This document shows, piece by piece, positions 18,047 through 29,782 of a stretch of 64,000 nt of DNA. The stretch is from Virgibacillus doumboii (GTDB lineage Bacteria > Bacillota > Bacilli > Bacillales > Amphibacillaceae), in NCBI RefSeq assembly GCF_902806455.1, contig NZ_CADCWQ010000001.1:2108001-2172000 (forward strand). The letters run 5' to 3'. Position 1 is the stretch's first letter. Each line of letters opens with the position of its first letter. The notes under the pieces were generated by a model. That model searched no databases. It saw only the letters and a program-made list of their open reading frames with translations, and was not told the DNA's origin. Position numbers and translations under genes: made by a program.

Positions 18047-18085
18047 GCTGTCCAGAAGGAATTTCCAATTCTGGACAGCTTTTTC
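18047..18085 (+). terminator. BCCT gene terminator
   Basis: GCTGTCCAGAA pairs with TTCTGGACAGC, followed by TTTTT. Confidence 0.92.
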
Positions 18086-18201
18086 GTTGAACACCGGCAC
18101 ATGTTGAAAGTCCTGGCTTTTTTATTTTTCTGGATGCCAACTAGCTTCCAGGTGCTGTTCCATATTCTTTTCATTTCAAATACTCAATCAAATCAAAGCA
18201 T

Positions 18202-18241
18202 AAAAATAAGCCACGTCCAACAACCGGACGTGGCTTATTTA
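18202..18241 (-). terminator. pdh operon terminator
   Basis: AAATAAGCCACGTCC pairs with GGACGTGGCTTATTT around a short loop just after pdhD. The stretch between this and the previous terminator shows no gene. Confidence 0.9.
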
Positions 18242-18267
18242 TCAGGTTTTCATTTAACATGCTTTTT

Positions 18268-19674
18268 TTACATCGTATGGATTGGCATACCTAATGCTAC
18301 ATCAGCAGCTTCCATTACTGTTTCACCCAAGCTTGGATGTGCATGAATGGTAAGTGCAATATCTTCAGCAGTCATACCTGCTTCAATAGCAAGGCCGACT
18401 TCCGCAATTACATCACTTGCGTTCGGACCGGCAACTTGTGCACCAATTACAAGTCCGTCTTCTTTTCTGGTAATAAGTTTTGTAAACCCGTCACTATCAT
18501 TTAATGATAATGCACGACCATTTGCAGCGAATGGGAATTTAGAAGCTTTTACATCATATCCAGCTTCTTTTGCCGCTGCTTCCGTATAACCAACTGTAGC
18601 AAGCTCAGGGTCAGAGAATACAACAGCAGGAATACCAAGATAATCAATTGCTGATTTTTCTCCGCTGATTGCCTCTGCAGCAACTTTTCCTTCATAGGAT
18701 GCTTTATGTGCAAGTGGTGGTCCTTCTACAATGTCACCAATTGCATAAATGTTGTCTACATTTGTACGGCATTGCTTATCAATTTTAATAAGTCCTTTAT
18801 CATCCACTTCAATGCCTACTTGTTCCAGACCGATCTCTTCAGTATTAGGTCGGCGTCCAACAGTAACCAGTACATAATCAGCCTCAATGGTTTCTTCTTT
18901 TCCTTTGGCTTCATATTTTACTTTGACACCATCTTTTGATTCCTCGACGCCTTGTGCCATTGCTTCAGTAATGACATTTACACCTTTTTTCTTAAGACGC
19001 TTCTTAACAACCTGCTTCATAGATTTTTCGAAGCCACCCAGAATTTCCTTGGTACCTTCCAATACAGTGACTTCGGTTCCGAAGTTGGCATAAGCCGTTC
19101 CAAGTTCAGTTCCAATGTAACCACCGCCAATAACAACCATCTTTTCAGGAAGTTCATCAAGGTTCAATGCTCCAGTCGAATCAAGAACACGGTCAGAAAA
19201 CTTGAAGCTAGGAATTTCAATTGGTGTTGACCCGGTTGCAATAATACAGTTATTGAACGTATATGTCTGTGATTGCTTCTCGTCCATTACTTTAACTGTA
19301 TTTTTATCAACAAAATATACTTCGCCTTTTACGATATCCACTTTATTTCCTTTTAAAAGGCTTTCGACACCTGAAGTTAATTTGTTAACTACCTTGCCTT
19401 TCCATTCCTGAACTTTGGAAAAATCAACGGATACATTTTCTGTTTTAATCCCCAGTTCCTCATTACCGCGGGCATACTCAGTTAAATGACCGGCCTGAAT
19501 CATGGCTTTTGATGGGATACAACCGACATTCAAACATACTCCGCCAAGATTGCCTTTATCAACAATCGTTACTTTTTGACCGGTTTGGGCAGCGCGGATG
19601 GCAGCTACATAGCCGCCAGGTCCGGCACCCACAACCAGTGTATCCAGTTCAATTGGAAAATCTCCTACTACCAT
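18268..19674 (-). CDS. pdhD: Dihydrolipoamide dehydrogenase (E3)
   Basis: This FAD flavoprotein reoxidises lipoyl groups of the pyruvate dehydrogenase complex and reduces NAD+. The 468-residue protein has the FAD-binding [15 protein letters not shown] motif, the redox-active disulfide [13 protein letters not shown] near residues 43-55, the NAD-binding [10 protein letters not shown] near 183-192, and the C-terminal catalytic [15 protein letters not shown] precedes the ATG. It is last in pdhABCD, three bases after pdhC. Confidence 0.97.
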   Translation of the reverse strand: MVVGDFPIELDTLVVGAGPGGYVAAIRAAQTGQKVTIVDKGNLGGVCLNVGCIPSKAMIQAGHLTEYARGNEELGIKTENVSVDFSKVQEWKGKVVNKLTSGVESLLKGNKVDIVKGEVYFVDKNTVKVMDEKQSQTYTFNNCIIATGSTPIEIPSFKFSDRVLDSTGALNLDELPEKMVVIGGGYIGTELGTAYANFGTEVTVLEGTKEILGGFEKSMKQVVKKRLKKKGVNVITEAMAQGVEESKDGVKVKYEAKGKEETIEADYVLVTVGRRPNTEEIGLEQVGIEVDDKGLIKIDKQCRTNVDNIYAIGDIVEGPPLAHKASYEGKVAAEAISGEKSAIDYLGIPAVVFSDPELATVGYTEAAAKEAGYDVKASKFPFAANGRALSLNDSDGFTKLITRKEDGLVIGAQVAGPNASDVIAEVGLAIEAGMTAEDIALTIHAHPSLGETVMEAADVALGMPIHTM

Positions 19675-19677
19675 AAT

Positions 19678-20973
19678 TTACGCCTCCATCATAATTAGTT
19701 GTGGATCGTTCAATAAACGCTTGATCTGATTCAGTGCCAATTGCGCCGTTGCACCGTCAACAATACGGTGATCAAAGCTGAATGATACCGCAAGAACAGG
19801 TGCGACAACAACTTCGCCATCACGAACAATCGGTTTTTCAGCGATACGGCCAATTCCAAGAATAACTGCTTCCGGATAATTCAGTACCGGTGTAAACCAT
19901 TGTCCGCCGGCAGATCCAATATTAGTAATCGTATTGGATGCACCTTTCATCTCTTCAGAAGTAAGTTTACCACTGCGGGCTTTTTCTGCCAACTCATTAA
20001 TTTCTTTTGAAATCGCAAAGATTGATTTACGGTCAGCATCTTTTACAACCGGTACAAGCAATCCTTTATCCGTATCTGCTGCAATACCGATGTTGTAATA
20101 ATGCTTATAGATGATTTCATCTGAATCATCATCAACAGCCGCATTCAGAATTGGATACTTCTTCGATGCAGAAACCAGTGCTTTGGCAACGTAAGGAAGA
20201 TACGTCAGTTTAATCTCCTGTTCAGCCGCTACTTCTTTAAACTTCTTACGGTGGGCCACCAGTTCTGTAACATCCACTTCATCCATTAGTGTTACATGCG
20301 GTGCTTTTGTTTTCGAATTAACCATTGCTTTAGCAATTGATTTACGGATGCCGCTCATTTTCTCGCGGGTTTCAGGGTAATCACCCTTTGGAACTGGTGC
20401 TGCAGCAGTAGATTCTTCTGTTGCTTCAGCATCTTCTGCAGTGTCTGCCTGCTTGTCACCGCTTAAGTACTTATCAACATCTTCTTTTAAAATTCGGCCA
20501 TTCTTACCTGAGCCACTTACATCCTGAATGTTTACTTCATTGTCACGGGCGTATTTTCTGACAGATGGCATTGCGATAACCCGTTTATCATCTGATTTAT
20601 CGTCGTCACTATCAGATTGTTTTTCTTTTGCATCGTCTTTTGACTCTTTTTCTTCCTTCACTTCTTTCGGAGCAGACTCTTCCTGTGCTTCTTCTTTACC
20701 GGAATCATCAGCATCACTTTCTTCTGATTCATAGCCTTCCGCATCAATTGTGATAATTGTATCACCAACTGTTGCTACCGTACCTTCTTCAGCATGAACT
20801 TTTAAAACCGGTCCATCCACTGGAGATGGTATTTCCACGACAGCCTTATCATTCTGTACTTCACAAAGTACATCATCTTCTTTTACTTCGTCGCCTTCTT
20901 TTACAAACCACTTAACAATTTCACCTTCATGGATACCTTCACCGATATCAGGCAACTTGAAATCAAACGCCAT
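19678..20973 (-). CDS. pdhC: Dihydrolipoamide acetyltransferase (E2)
   Basis: The 431-residue core subunit of pyruvate dehydrogenase transfers acetyl groups to CoA. It has a single lipoyl domain at about 1-80 with Lys43 in NDKAV as the lipoylation site. An acidic Asp/Glu/Ser-rich linker follows, then the peripheral-subunit-binding domain ([15 protein letters not shown] to DVDKYLS, about 140-180), a second linker, and the catalytic domain ending in FDHRIVDGA with the active-site His. The start is moved to ATG 20973 after GGAGG. The very acidic linkers would suit a halotolerant host, but this is only suggestive. Confidence 0.97.
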   Translation of the reverse strand: MAFDFKLPDIGEGIHEGEIVKWFVKEGDEVKEDDVLCEVQNDKAVVEIPSPVDGPVLKVHAEEGTVATVGDTIITIDAEGYESEESDADDSGKEEAQEESAPKEVKEEKESKDDAKEKQSDSDDDKSDDKRVIAMPSVRKYARDNEVNIQDVSGSGKNGRILKEDVDKYLSGDKQADTAEDAEATEESTAAAPVPKGDYPETREKMSGIRKSIAKAMVNSKTKAPHVTLMDEVDVTELVAHRKKFKEVAAEQEIKLTYLPYVAKALVSASKKYPILNAAVDDDSDEIIYKHYYNIGIAADTDKGLLVPVVKDADRKSIFAISKEINELAEKARSGKLTSEEMKGASNTITNIGSAGGQWFTPVLNYPEAVILGIGRIAEKPIVRDGEVVVAPVLAVSFSFDHRIVDGATAQLALNQIKRLLNDPQLIMMEA

Positions 20974-20997
20974 GTTTATTACCTCCAATCCAAAATG

Positions 20998-21975
20998 TTA
21001 AAAGTTAATAACTTGGTTCACTTTCTCCAGGATGTCTTTATGACTTGGTAACCATATTTCTTCCGCTTCTGAAAATGCATATACAGTATCTGGTGCAGTT
21101 ACACGTAAAATTGGTGCCTCCAGATGCAGGATAGCTCTTTCCTGAACTTCTGAGATAACATGTGCTGCTACTCCTGCCTGACGCTGTGCTTCCTGAATCA
21201 TAACCATTCGATTTGTTTTTTGAACTGATTCAACAATTGTATCCACATCAACAGGTGAAACAGTTCGAAGGTCAATAACCTCAGCATCAATGTCTTCTTT
21301 TTCGAGTTCCTCTGCTGCTTTTAATGCAGCATGAACCATAGCACCATAAGCAACCAATGTAACATCTTTACCATCTCGTTTGATGTCCGCTTTATCAAGG
21401 TCAACTGTATATTCTTCTTCCGGAACCTCACCGCGGAATGAACGATACAGTTTCATATGTTCCAAAAATAAAACCGGATCATTGTTACGTATAGCAGATA
21501 TTAACAATCCTTTTGCATCGTAAGGTGTTGATGGAATAACAACTCTAATGCCCGGTTGCTGTGCAATTAATCCTTCCAATGAATCTGCGTGCAGTTCAGG
21601 TGTGTGAACCCCTCCGCCAAAAGGTGACCGGATTGTGACAGGCATCGTTTGTGTATTACCTGATCGGTAACGCATACGAGCCATTTGACCGTTGATTGCA
21701 TCCATCGTTTCATAAACGAAGCCGAAGAACTGGATTTCCGGTACCGGACGAAAACCTTGCAGTGCAAGACCTATTGACAAACCGCCAATACCTGATTCAG
21801 CGAGCGGCGTATCAAATACACGATCTTCGCCAAATTCGTCCTGTAATCCTTCTGTCGCACGGAAAACGCCGCCATTTTGACCGACATCTTCACCATAAAC
21901 AAGCACATTTTCATCATTTTTCAGTTCATTGTGCATTGCATCAGTGATTGCTTGAATCATTGTCATTTGCGCCAT
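20998..21975 (-). CDS. pdhB: Pyruvate dehydrogenase E1 beta subunit
   Basis: This 325-residue transketolase-like subunit completes the thiamine-diphosphate active site with PdhA. It has the [15 protein letters not shown] start region, the [14 protein letters not shown] segment and the C-terminal transketolase domain (about 200-320). GGAGTC precedes the ATG. It lies three bases downstream of pdhA and upstream of pdhC in the operon. Confidence 0.97.
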   Translation of the reverse strand: MAQMTMIQAITDAMHNELKNDENVLVYGEDVGQNGGVFRATEGLQDEFGEDRVFDTPLAESGIGGLSIGLALQGFRPVPEIQFFGFVYETMDAINGQMARMRYRSGNTQTMPVTIRSPFGGGVHTPELHADSLEGLIAQQPGIRVVIPSTPYDAKGLLISAIRNNDPVLFLEHMKLYRSFRGEVPEEEYTVDLDKADIKRDGKDVTLVAYGAMVHAALKAAEELEKEDIDAEVIDLRTVSPVDVDTIVESVQKTNRMVMIQEAQRQAGVAAHVISEVQERAILHLEAPILRVTAPDTVYAFSEAEEIWLPSHKDILEKVNQVINF

Positions 21976-21978
21976 GAT

Positions 21979-23639
<1,661 letters not shown>

Positions 23640-24010
23640 TAAAATAACACTTCGCTTTCCGGGGGCGGCTGGTGAGCCTCCTTGCGCTATCGCGCTTCGG
23701 TGTCTCACCGATGCCTTTCCTCCCCCAGGAGTGTACGTGAATTTCCTGCGCTGGGTTTTGCTCAATTTATGCTCAATTTATTCTGATATTTAATACAACG
23801 GGGCATAAGTAAAGTTATTATAAACCAGCAGCAGGAATATGCGAGACTCGGAAGCGAGGTGCGAGCTGAGGTTGCTCTGTACTAGACCGCGTCTAAGAAG
23901 ACACTGCGAAAACGAATTTTTGAGCAGATGTCGCCTTGGTACCCGGAGGTATGAAAGCGAGTATAATCCAGCTGCGGCATCAGAGAGCATTACAAATGTA
24001 TACGCCGCAT
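23640..24010. repeat. Composite MITE-like intergenic repeat, with nested block
   Basis: Two GC-rich modules lie in tandem, as at 41331-41690. The first has CTTCGCTTTCCGGGGGCGGC at about 23648-23667. The second runs from CCAGCAGCAGGAATATGCGAG at about 23824 to CCAGCTGCGG at about 23972. In the second, 23892-23952 is a foreign-looking block shared with 55681-55741. Outer ends are less clear than in the other copies. Confidence 0.7.
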
Positions 24011-24049
24011 TTATATAGATAACAACAAAAATTGCGAGAAGAGCCAATA

Positions 24050-24091
24050 AAAAAAGAACCAGACGAAATGAATCTCTGGTTCCTTTTTACG
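24050..24091 (-). terminator. ykyA terminator
   Basis: AAAAAGAACCAGA pairs with TCTGGTTCCTTTTT, just after ykyA. Confidence 0.9.
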
Positions 24092-24102
24092 ATTAATTTA
24101 TA

Positions 24103-24804
24103 TTATTCTTGTGAATCGGATTTGCTCTTGCTGTTGCTCGGAGCATTATTTTTGTATTCCACATTCATACCGGCAGCCTCATAAAACGCTTCTTTTAATT
24201 TATTATACTCGGTAGTAAATTTGTTGAATTTTTCATTTGCTTCGATAACTTTTTCGTAACTTTTATTCACTTTCTTTATATGATCTGTCAGCGTCTCCTG
24301 CTCCAGGTCTTCTTTTTGCAGCATCGTATATAGTTCTTTTTCAAGCTTAAGCGAATCGGAATATGCTTTGTTCAACTTATCATAAGCTTCGTAACGGTCC
24401 ATCATTACACTGTACATTTCTTCTGCTTTTTTCTTCACTTTTTTGTCTTCCAGGTCTTTTATCATGCTTTCTATTTTTGTAAATTCCTCTTTGGAAGCTT
24501 GAATACTTTCCTTTTCAAGCTCTATCTTCTCTGACCTTTTTTCTATTGTATCAATTGCCTGCTTTGACAGTTCTTTTATTTTATCAAATTCGTCCATTCC
24601 CAAATCTATAATTTGAGCGTATATTTCCTGTTCCTTCTTTTCCAGTTCCACAATTGGATCCTGCTGTTCCTCGAAGGTTGCCTCCAATTCCACAGCTTTC
24701 TCCAAATGATTATAAATCTGTTCGGACGTAGAAGTCCCGCTGCATGCGGTAAGTAATGCAATTATAATAAATACAATAAATACGAATGACTTTTTAATCA
24801 CCAC
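24103..24804 (-). CDS. ykyA: YkyA-type putative cell-wall-binding lipoprotein
   Basis: A 233-residue lipoprotein with lipobox LTAC near residue 21, followed by a long, highly charged, mostly helical region (about 25-210) likely to form coiled coils, and a Ser/Asn-rich tail. It matches the YkyA family (putative cell-wall binding lipoprotein) in size, composition and place between def and pdhA. The function is unproven. The start is GTG 24804 with GGAGG ten bases upstream. Confidence 0.88.
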   Translation of the reverse strand: MVIKKSFVFIVFIIIALLTACSGTSTSEQIYNHLEKAVELEATFEEQQDPIVELEKKEQEIYAQIIDLGMDEFDKIKELSKQAIDTIEKRSEKIELEKESIQASKEEFTKIESMIKDLEDKKVKKKAEEMYSVMMDRYEAYDKLNKAYSDSLKLEKELYTMLQKEDLEQETLTDHIKKVNKSYEKVIEANEKFNKFTTEYNKLKEAFYEAAGMNVEYKNNAPSNSKSKSDSQE

Positions 24805-24979
24805 GTGTCGATATCCTCCCTCATTCTCTGTTGCAAAATTTATACCCTAGTATAACACATTTCAGAGAAAAAACAGGACACTGAATAAATATTTCTGCTT
24901 GTCCTATAGTAAATTTATGATGTGAAAATACATATTATGTTAAAATATTAACATTACGTAGTGTAAGGAGTGTCAATCA

Positions 24980-25531
24980 ATGATTACAATGGATGATATA
25001 GTGCGTGAAGGCCATCCCTCATTACGGGAAAAAGCCCAGGACGTACCTGTCCCTCCAACTGAAGAGGACATACAACTCCTAAATGATATATTGACCTTTG
25101 TAAAAAATAGTCAGGACGAAGAATTGGCAAGTAAATATAATTTAAGACCTGGCGTGGGTTTAGCTGCACCACAATTGGGAATAAATAAACGAATGTGCGC
25201 TGTTCATCTGGAGGACGCAAAAGGGAATTTGTACAGTTACGGGCTGATAAATCCGAGAATAGTCAGCCATTCAGTTGAAAGAGCATACTTAGCAGCAGGA
25301 GAAGGCTGTCTCTCGGTAGACCGCAATGTTGAAGGGTATGTACCGAGAAATGCAAGAATAACGGTAAAAGCAATTGGCCTGGATGGCAATGAACTGAAAC
25401 TGCGGTTAAGAGATTACCCGGCAATTGTTTTCCAGCATGAAATAGATCATTTGAATGGGATTATGTTTTATGATCACATCAATAAGGAAAAACCATTCGC
25501 AGTACCGGATAACTCGAAAGCAATTGAATAA
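24980..25531 (+). CDS. def: Peptide deformylase
   Basis: This 183-residue metalloenzyme removes the formyl group from nascent protein N-termini. All three motifs are present: [10 protein letters not shown] near residues 58-67, EGCLSV near 110-115 (Cys metal ligand) and HEIDHLNG near 153-160 (two His ligands and the catalytic Glu). Length and the extra insertions are those of Gram-positive type 2 enzymes. AAGGAG precedes the ATG. It is divergent from ykyA and has its own terminator. Confidence 0.96.
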   Translation: MITMDDIVREGHPSLREKAQDVPVPPTEEDIQLLNDILTFVKNSQDEELASKYNLRPGVGLAAPQLGINKRMCAVHLEDAKGNLYSYGLINPRIVSHSVERAYLAAGEGCLSVDRNVEGYVPRNARITVKAIGLDGNELKLRLRDYPAIVFQHEIDHLNGIMFYDHINKEKPFAVPDNSKAIE

Positions 25532-25543
25532 AGACCTTGCTGA

Positions 25544-25577
25544 CAGGGACTATGTAATGCGGGTCCCTGTTATTTTA
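25544..25577 (+). terminator. def terminator
   Basis: CAGGGAC (25544-25550) pairs with GTCCCTG (25563-25569), followed by a T-rich tract. Confidence 0.75.
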
Positions 25578-25684
25578 TTCAGTATAATAAACAATTTTAT
25601 GTTAAAAATATACATACGGTAATTCTTGTTTCAAGTACGCTTATAATATGAAAAACGAATCTTTTTTTAACAAATACAGTATTT

Positions 25685-25714
25685 TTGTTTCAAATTTACC
25701 TCAAACAGTATTAT
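25685..25714 (+). promoter_or_regulatory. Candidate promoter upstream of a 32-residue peptide
   Basis: TTGTTT and TATTAT are separated by 18 bases, about 75 bases before the small ORF at 25792. Confidence 0.4.
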
Positions 25715-25791
25715 ACTATAGATAAGAGGGATTGGATCGGTAGAGCGTTTTATTTGCTTTTCTTAATTTATAGAAAGGAGATGCGAACTTC

Positions 25792-25890
25792 ATGTTAAAA
25801 CGCCTAAAAGAAAAGCTGAAAAAACGGTGGAAAGACTTTTTAGGCAGAGGACGTGTACCTACTACTTGTGAGGATGACTACCTGGAATAG
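25792..25890 (+). CDS. 32-residue peptide of unknown function
   Basis: A short frame encodes MLKRLKEKLKKRWKDFLG followed by RGRVPTTCEDDYLE. The first half is a strongly basic amphipathic helix with one Trp, and the second half is acidic with a single Cys. AAAGGAG lies at the right distance before the ATG and a candidate promoter is upstream. I do not recognise the family. The good ribosome site and biased composition support a real gene; rpoY follows 220 bases later. Confidence 0.5.
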   Translation: MLKRLKEKLKKRWKDFLGRGRVPTTCEDDYLE

Positions 25891-26088
25891 ACCAATCATG
25901 TAATTAAATTTAATTTAAAATTGATGCAGAAAAATCTATTGAGGATTTAGAATAAGTGATCGGATAATAACGTACATGTAAATATAAAATTTGCAGCTGT
26001 TCGCCCTATTGCCGTCAGCTTATTAAGTAATGAATTAAATCCCAATGGATCGTATGCACAAAAACGGAATATAAAATTTACAGAGTAA
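25891..26088 (+). other. Possible decayed coding sequence before rpoY
   Basis: After the small peptide, two short open stretches in different frames read like protein. The first (25891-25955) includes VIKFNLKIDAEKSIEDLE and then TAA. The second (25960-26088) includes [19 protein letters not shown] and then TAA. Neither has a start codon or ribosome site. They may be the remains of one gene, or chance; no family is recognised. Confidence 0.25.
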
Positions 26089-26111
26089 AAAAAGAAGTTA
26101 GGAGAGATGAG

Positions 26112-26321
26112 ATGATTTTTAAAGTTTTTTATCAGGAATCACCAGATGAAGTTCCTGTGCGTGAACGAACAAACAGCCTTTATATCGAGGCTGAATCCGA
26201 AAAAGAGGTACGTAATAAATTATACGATCGCAACTATAATATTGAATATATCCAGGTATTGGATGAAGCACATTTAAATTATGAAAAACAAACCGATAAA
26301 TTCAAGCTGGAGTCCGCTTAA
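26112..26321 (+). CDS. rpoY: RNA polymerase epsilon subunit
   Basis: A 69-residue acidic protein of the YkzG/RpoY family beginning [20 protein letters not shown]. It is a small accessory subunit of Firmicute RNA polymerase with a fold like the phage inhibitor Gp2. AGGAGAG precedes the ATG. It lies three bases before rnjA, the conserved rpoY-rnjA pair. Confidence 0.95.
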   Translation: MIFKVFYQESPDEVPVRERTNSLYIEAESEKEVRNKLYDRNYNIEYIQVLDEAHLNYEKQTDKFKLESA

Positions 26322-26324
26322 CAG

Positions 26325-27992
26325 ATGAAGTTTGTCAAAAATGACCAGACAGCTGTTTTTGCATTGGGCGGGTTAGGAGAAATAGGGAAAAACACTTATG
26401 GTGTTCAATTCCAGGATGAAATAATTTTAATCGATGCCGGAATTAAATTTCCCGAAGATGAACTGCTTGGTATCGACTACGTTATTCCGGATTATACCTA
26501 CCTGATTCAAAACCAGGACAAAATCAAAGGATTGTTTATAACACACGGCCATGAGGACCATATCGGAGGAATTCCGTACCTCTTGCGTGAAATAAATGTG
26601 CCAATATATGCTGGAAAGCTTGCGATCGGACTAATCAGAAACAAACTCGAAGAACATGGCTTATTACGAAATGCCAAATTACACACAATTCAAGAAGACG
26701 ATATTATTAAATTCCGTAAAACATCTGTATCTTTTTTCCGTACTACCCACAGCATCCCTGATTCATATGGGATTGTTGTAAAAACACCACCTGGCAACAT
26801 TGTTCATACCGGTGACTTTAAATTTGATTTTACACCAGTAGGGGAACCTGCCAACATTTCCAAAATGGCTGAAATAGGTAAAGAAGGCGTACTTTGCCTG
26901 CTTTCAGACAGTACAAATAGCGAGGTGCCAGGCTTTACGATGTCCGAACGTGTCGTTGGCGGAAACATTAACGATATTTTCGGAAGAGTTGACGGCCGCT
27001 TAATTTTTGCAACGTTCGCCTCGAATATCTACCGCCTGCAGCAAGTTGTTGAAGCTGCTGTGAAACACAATCGTAAGGTAGCAGTATTTGGGCGCAGCAT
27101 GGAATCGTCCATCCGTATCGGCCAGGAACTTGGCTATATCCAGGCACCAAAAGATACGTTTATTGAGCCGAATCAAATTAACCGTCTTCCTGCACATGAA
27201 GTAACCATATTATGCACAGGATCACAGGGTGAACCAATGGCTGCATTATCTCGTATTGCCAACGGTACACATCGGCAAATTCAAATAATTCCCGGAGACA
27301 CTGTAGTATTTTCTTCATCTCCAATCCCTGGAAATACGGTAAGTGTCAGTCGTACAATTAATAAACTGTACAGGGCCGGTGCTGATGTAATTCATGGCCC
27401 ATTAAGCAATATTCACACTTCAGGACACGGCAGCCAGGAAGAAATGAAACTGATGCTGAGACTGATACAGCCAAAATATTTCATGCCGATTCATGGTGAA
27501 TATCGGATGTTAAAAGAACACCTCAAACTTTCCGAAGCATGTAATGTCGATCCGGCAAATGGATTTGTGATGGATAATGGAGATGTTCTTGCATTAGATA
27601 AAGATAATGCGATGGTTGCAGGCAAAATTCCATCAGGATCTATCTATGTTGATGGAAGTGGCATTGGTGATATTGGAAACATTGTATTACGTGACCGCCG
27701 TATTTTATCTGAAGAAGGACTTGTTATGGTGGTTGTAAGTATCAATATGAAGGAATTCAGAATTGCGTCAGGTCCTGACATCATCTCTCGTGGATTTGTT
27801 TACATGAGGGAATCAGAAGACCTGATAAATGAAGCGCAAAAGCTGGTATCAGCCCACTTGGAAAAAGTAATGGAACGCAGGACAACCCAATGGTCGGAAA
27901 TTAAAAATGAGATAACCGATACCATTGCACCATTTCTTTATGAAAAAACAAAACGCAGACCAATGATTTTACCGATTATCATGGAAATATAA
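26325..27992 (+). CDS. rnjA: Ribonuclease J1
   Basis: A 555-residue beta-CASP metallo-beta-lactamase nuclease with 5'-3' exo- and endonuclease activity, central to mRNA decay and rRNA maturation. The zinc motif HGHEDHIGG is near residues 74-82. TTHSIPDS and HTGDFKFD follow at about 139-169, the beta-CASP region is about 210-355, and the C-terminal dimerisation domain follows. It is translationally close to rpoY. SR1P, encoded at 14818-14922, promotes a GapA-RNase J1 interaction in Bacillus subtilis. Confidence 0.97.
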   Translation: MKFVKNDQTAVFALGGLGEIGKNTYGVQFQDEIILIDAGIKFPEDELLGIDYVIPDYTYLIQNQDKIKGLFITHGHEDHIGGIPYLLREINVPIYAGKLAIGLIRNKLEEHGLLRNAKLHTIQEDDIIKFRKTSVSFFRTTHSIPDSYGIVVKTPPGNIVHTGDFKFDFTPVGEPANISKMAEIGKEGVLCLLSDSTNSEVPGFTMSERVVGGNINDIFGRVDGRLIFATFASNIYRLQQVVEAAVKHNRKVAVFGRSMESSIRIGQELGYIQAPKDTFIEPNQINRLPAHEVTILCTGSQGEPMAALSRIANGTHRQIQIIPGDTVVFSSSPIPGNTVSVSRTINKLYRAGADVIHGPLSNIHTSGHGSQEEMKLMLRLIQPKYFMPIHGEYRMLKEHLKLSEACNVDPANGFVMDNGDVLALDKDNAMVAGKIPSGSIYVDGSGIGDIGNIVLRDRRILSEEGLVMVVVSINMKEFRIASGPDIISRGFVYMRESEDLINEAQKLVSAHLEKVMERRTTQWSEIKNEITDTIAPFLYEKTKRRPMILPIIMEI

Positions 27993-28008
27993 GAATTTCT
28001 CTAAATAT

Positions 28009-28083
28009 AAGAATGACATTGTTAACTGAGCATTCACATCCAATAAATAACGTGGATTGCTCGAGAACAATGTCATTCTTTTT
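28009..28083 (+). terminator. rnjA terminator
   Basis: AAGAATGACATTGTT (28009-28023) pairs perfectly with AACAATGTCATTCTT (28066-28080), with a second partial stem inside, followed by T's. Confidence 0.88.
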
Positions 28084-28151
28084 AAATGGCTGTTTTCTAA
28101 AAGACTGTTGCTATTTGTGTCATTCTGAATAAAGCCTTACCCCACAATTTC

Positions 28152-28886
28152 CATAAACTGCGAACCAGTTTGAGTGAAAATATACCCCCTCAACTGTAAT
28201 ATATGCGAGTCCTGTGGGAGAAGACAAGGGTTTAAAGGACATAAGGAAGCGCAAACGTCGATAAGAAGTGGTTCATCGGGGTTATGAAGCACGAAAGAGA
28301 GCAGAAACATCGATGAAAAGTGGTTCATCGGGGTTATGAAGCACAAAAGAGAGCGCAAACATCGATAAAAAGTAGTTCATCGGGGTTATGAAGCACAAAA
28401 GAGAGCGCAAACATCGATAAAAAGTAGTTCATCGGGGTTATGAAGCACGAAAGAGAGCAGAAACATCGATGAAAAGTGGTTCATCGGGGTTATGAAGCAC
28501 GAAAGAGAGCAGAAACATCGATGAAAAGTGGTTCATCGGGGTTATGAAGCACAAAAGAGAGCGCAAACATCGATGAAAAGTGGTTCATCGGGGTTATGAA
28601 GCACGAAAGAGAGCAGAAACATCGATGAAAAGTGGTTCATCATGAATACGAAGGGAAAAAGGAAACGGAAACCTCTCTAAAATGATTTTCTCAAGTTGAG
28701 CCTCGCAGTGCGAAAGACGTAGGACTCGGGCAGCCGCCCACGGAAAGCGACGAGCTAAACATCCACCGAATAAGCTTCAAGTTGCGAGGAGTGCTACTTC
28801 ATCGAATTACTTGCAACACGACGAGCACCACAGTGTTCCGGAGCGGTGTTATTGCACTCGACTTTTACAGTAGTTCGCATTTTATG
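28152..28886. repeat. Large MITE-like element containing a tandem array
   Basis: The left end CATAAACTGCGAA (28152-28164) and right end TTCGCATTTTATG (28874-28886) are inverted repeats with one mismatch, matching ends of the other family copies. Inside, a TATGCGAGTCCTGTGGGAG module and an AGCCGCCCACGGAAAGCGA module flank the 52-bp tandem repeats. No gene is seen. Confidence 0.7.
28271..28634 (+). repeat. Seven-unit 52-bp tandem repeat
   Basis: Units start at 28271, 28323, 28375, 28427, 28479, 28531 and 28583, each exactly 52 bases, with partial units on both sides. Two variant types differ at a few positions (GCACGAAAGAGAGCAG versus GCACAAAAGAGAGCGC, and CGATGAAAAGTG versus CGATAAAAAGTA). 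The order is A-B-B-A-A-mixed-A. GATGAA/TTCATC around six bases can form a hairpin in type A. 52 is not a multiple of three, so the array is not coding. Confidence 0.92.
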
Positions 28887-28956
28887 TCAACTGTGGAATA
28901 ACGGCAACAACCTTTGTGAAAAGATCCTTTTAAATTGAACTACCCATTTGAAAGTT

Positions 28957-29746
28957 CTATTTCAACCGTTCCAATGATTTTTTCATATCGGGAACTTCAA
29001 CTTTAATTAAATACTCTCCATATTGGACTGCCTGGTCATATGTTATTTTTCCCGGCAGCGGGGCTAAATCATCGATTATAACATCGATAATTGCCGGCCT
29101 CTCCGATAAAAAAGCCTGCTCCATTGAAGTGGATAGATCGTCGATATTTTCAACGCGATATCCCTCTCCCCCACATGCTTTTCCAAATGCAGCAAAATCT
29201 ATTTCACCTAATTCAGTTTCATAGTTCAGGTGTCCCATTTCCTGTTGTTCATATTTAATCATACCGATTTTACTGTTATTTAATATAACTATTTTGATTG
29301 GAAGCTGATATTGTACAGCAGTTACAAAATCGTGCATTACCATTGTAAAGCCACCATCCCCGCAAATTGCAACTACCTGTTTATCAGGATTTGCCACCTG
29401 TGCAGCAATGGTACCGGGTAAACCGGATCCCATTGTTGCGAGTCAGCCTGATATAACAAACTCCTGACTGATAAACGGAAGATAGCGGGTTGTCCAGACA
29501 GTCACATTTCCTACATCAGCGGATACGATTGCATTTTTATCAAGTACATTTTCCAGTGCATACATAACCTGTGGTGCCTGAATTGGATCTTCATGTTTCT
29601 TTTTATCCTCCTGCATATAAATATGCCAGTTCTTCATTTATCCTGCCGCTTCTTCAAAAATGGGTTTTCATTCTTCGGTGTCACCATTGACGACAGTTTT
29701 GGAAGAACATATTTAACATCACCGCAAATTTCTATTGCCTATTTCG
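28957..29746 (-). pseudogene. Remnant of a pyruvate oxidase/acetolactate synthase-like gene
   Basis: Only the C-terminal third of a thiamine-diphosphate enzyme remains. GDVKYVLPKL at the upstream end, then QVMYALENVL, VSADVGNVTVWTTRYL, TMGSGLPGTIAAQ and the diphosphate-binding GDGGFTMVMHDF are in the order of pyruvate oxidases such as YdaP. A TGA at 29443-29445 replaces the Trp expected before LATMGSGLPG, and a frameshift near 29638 separates the first fragment. The N-terminal two-thirds are missing: homology stops at the ktrC terminator. It is therefore a truncated, multiply broken gene. Confidence 0.85.
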
Positions 29747-29750
29747 CCAC

Positions 29751-29782
29751 AAAAAAAACCTGCACCAATTCAGGTACAGGTT
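29751..29782 (-). terminator. ktrC terminator
   Basis: AACCTGCACC pairs with GGTACAGGTT (one mismatch), with eight T following on the minus strand. It abuts the ktrC stop. Confidence 0.85.

Noticed and set aside
18044..18346. 100-codon plus-strand frame after the BCCT gene
   Set aside because: Runs through two terminators and into the antisense of pdhD.
23790..24047. 85-codon minus-strand frame
   Set aside because: Read across a composite repeat with no start signals. Similarity to a frame at 55673 is due to the nested block.
28271..28634. CRISPR-like array of repeats
   Set aside because: Units are contiguous 52-bp tandem copies with no unique spacers and no cas genes nearby.
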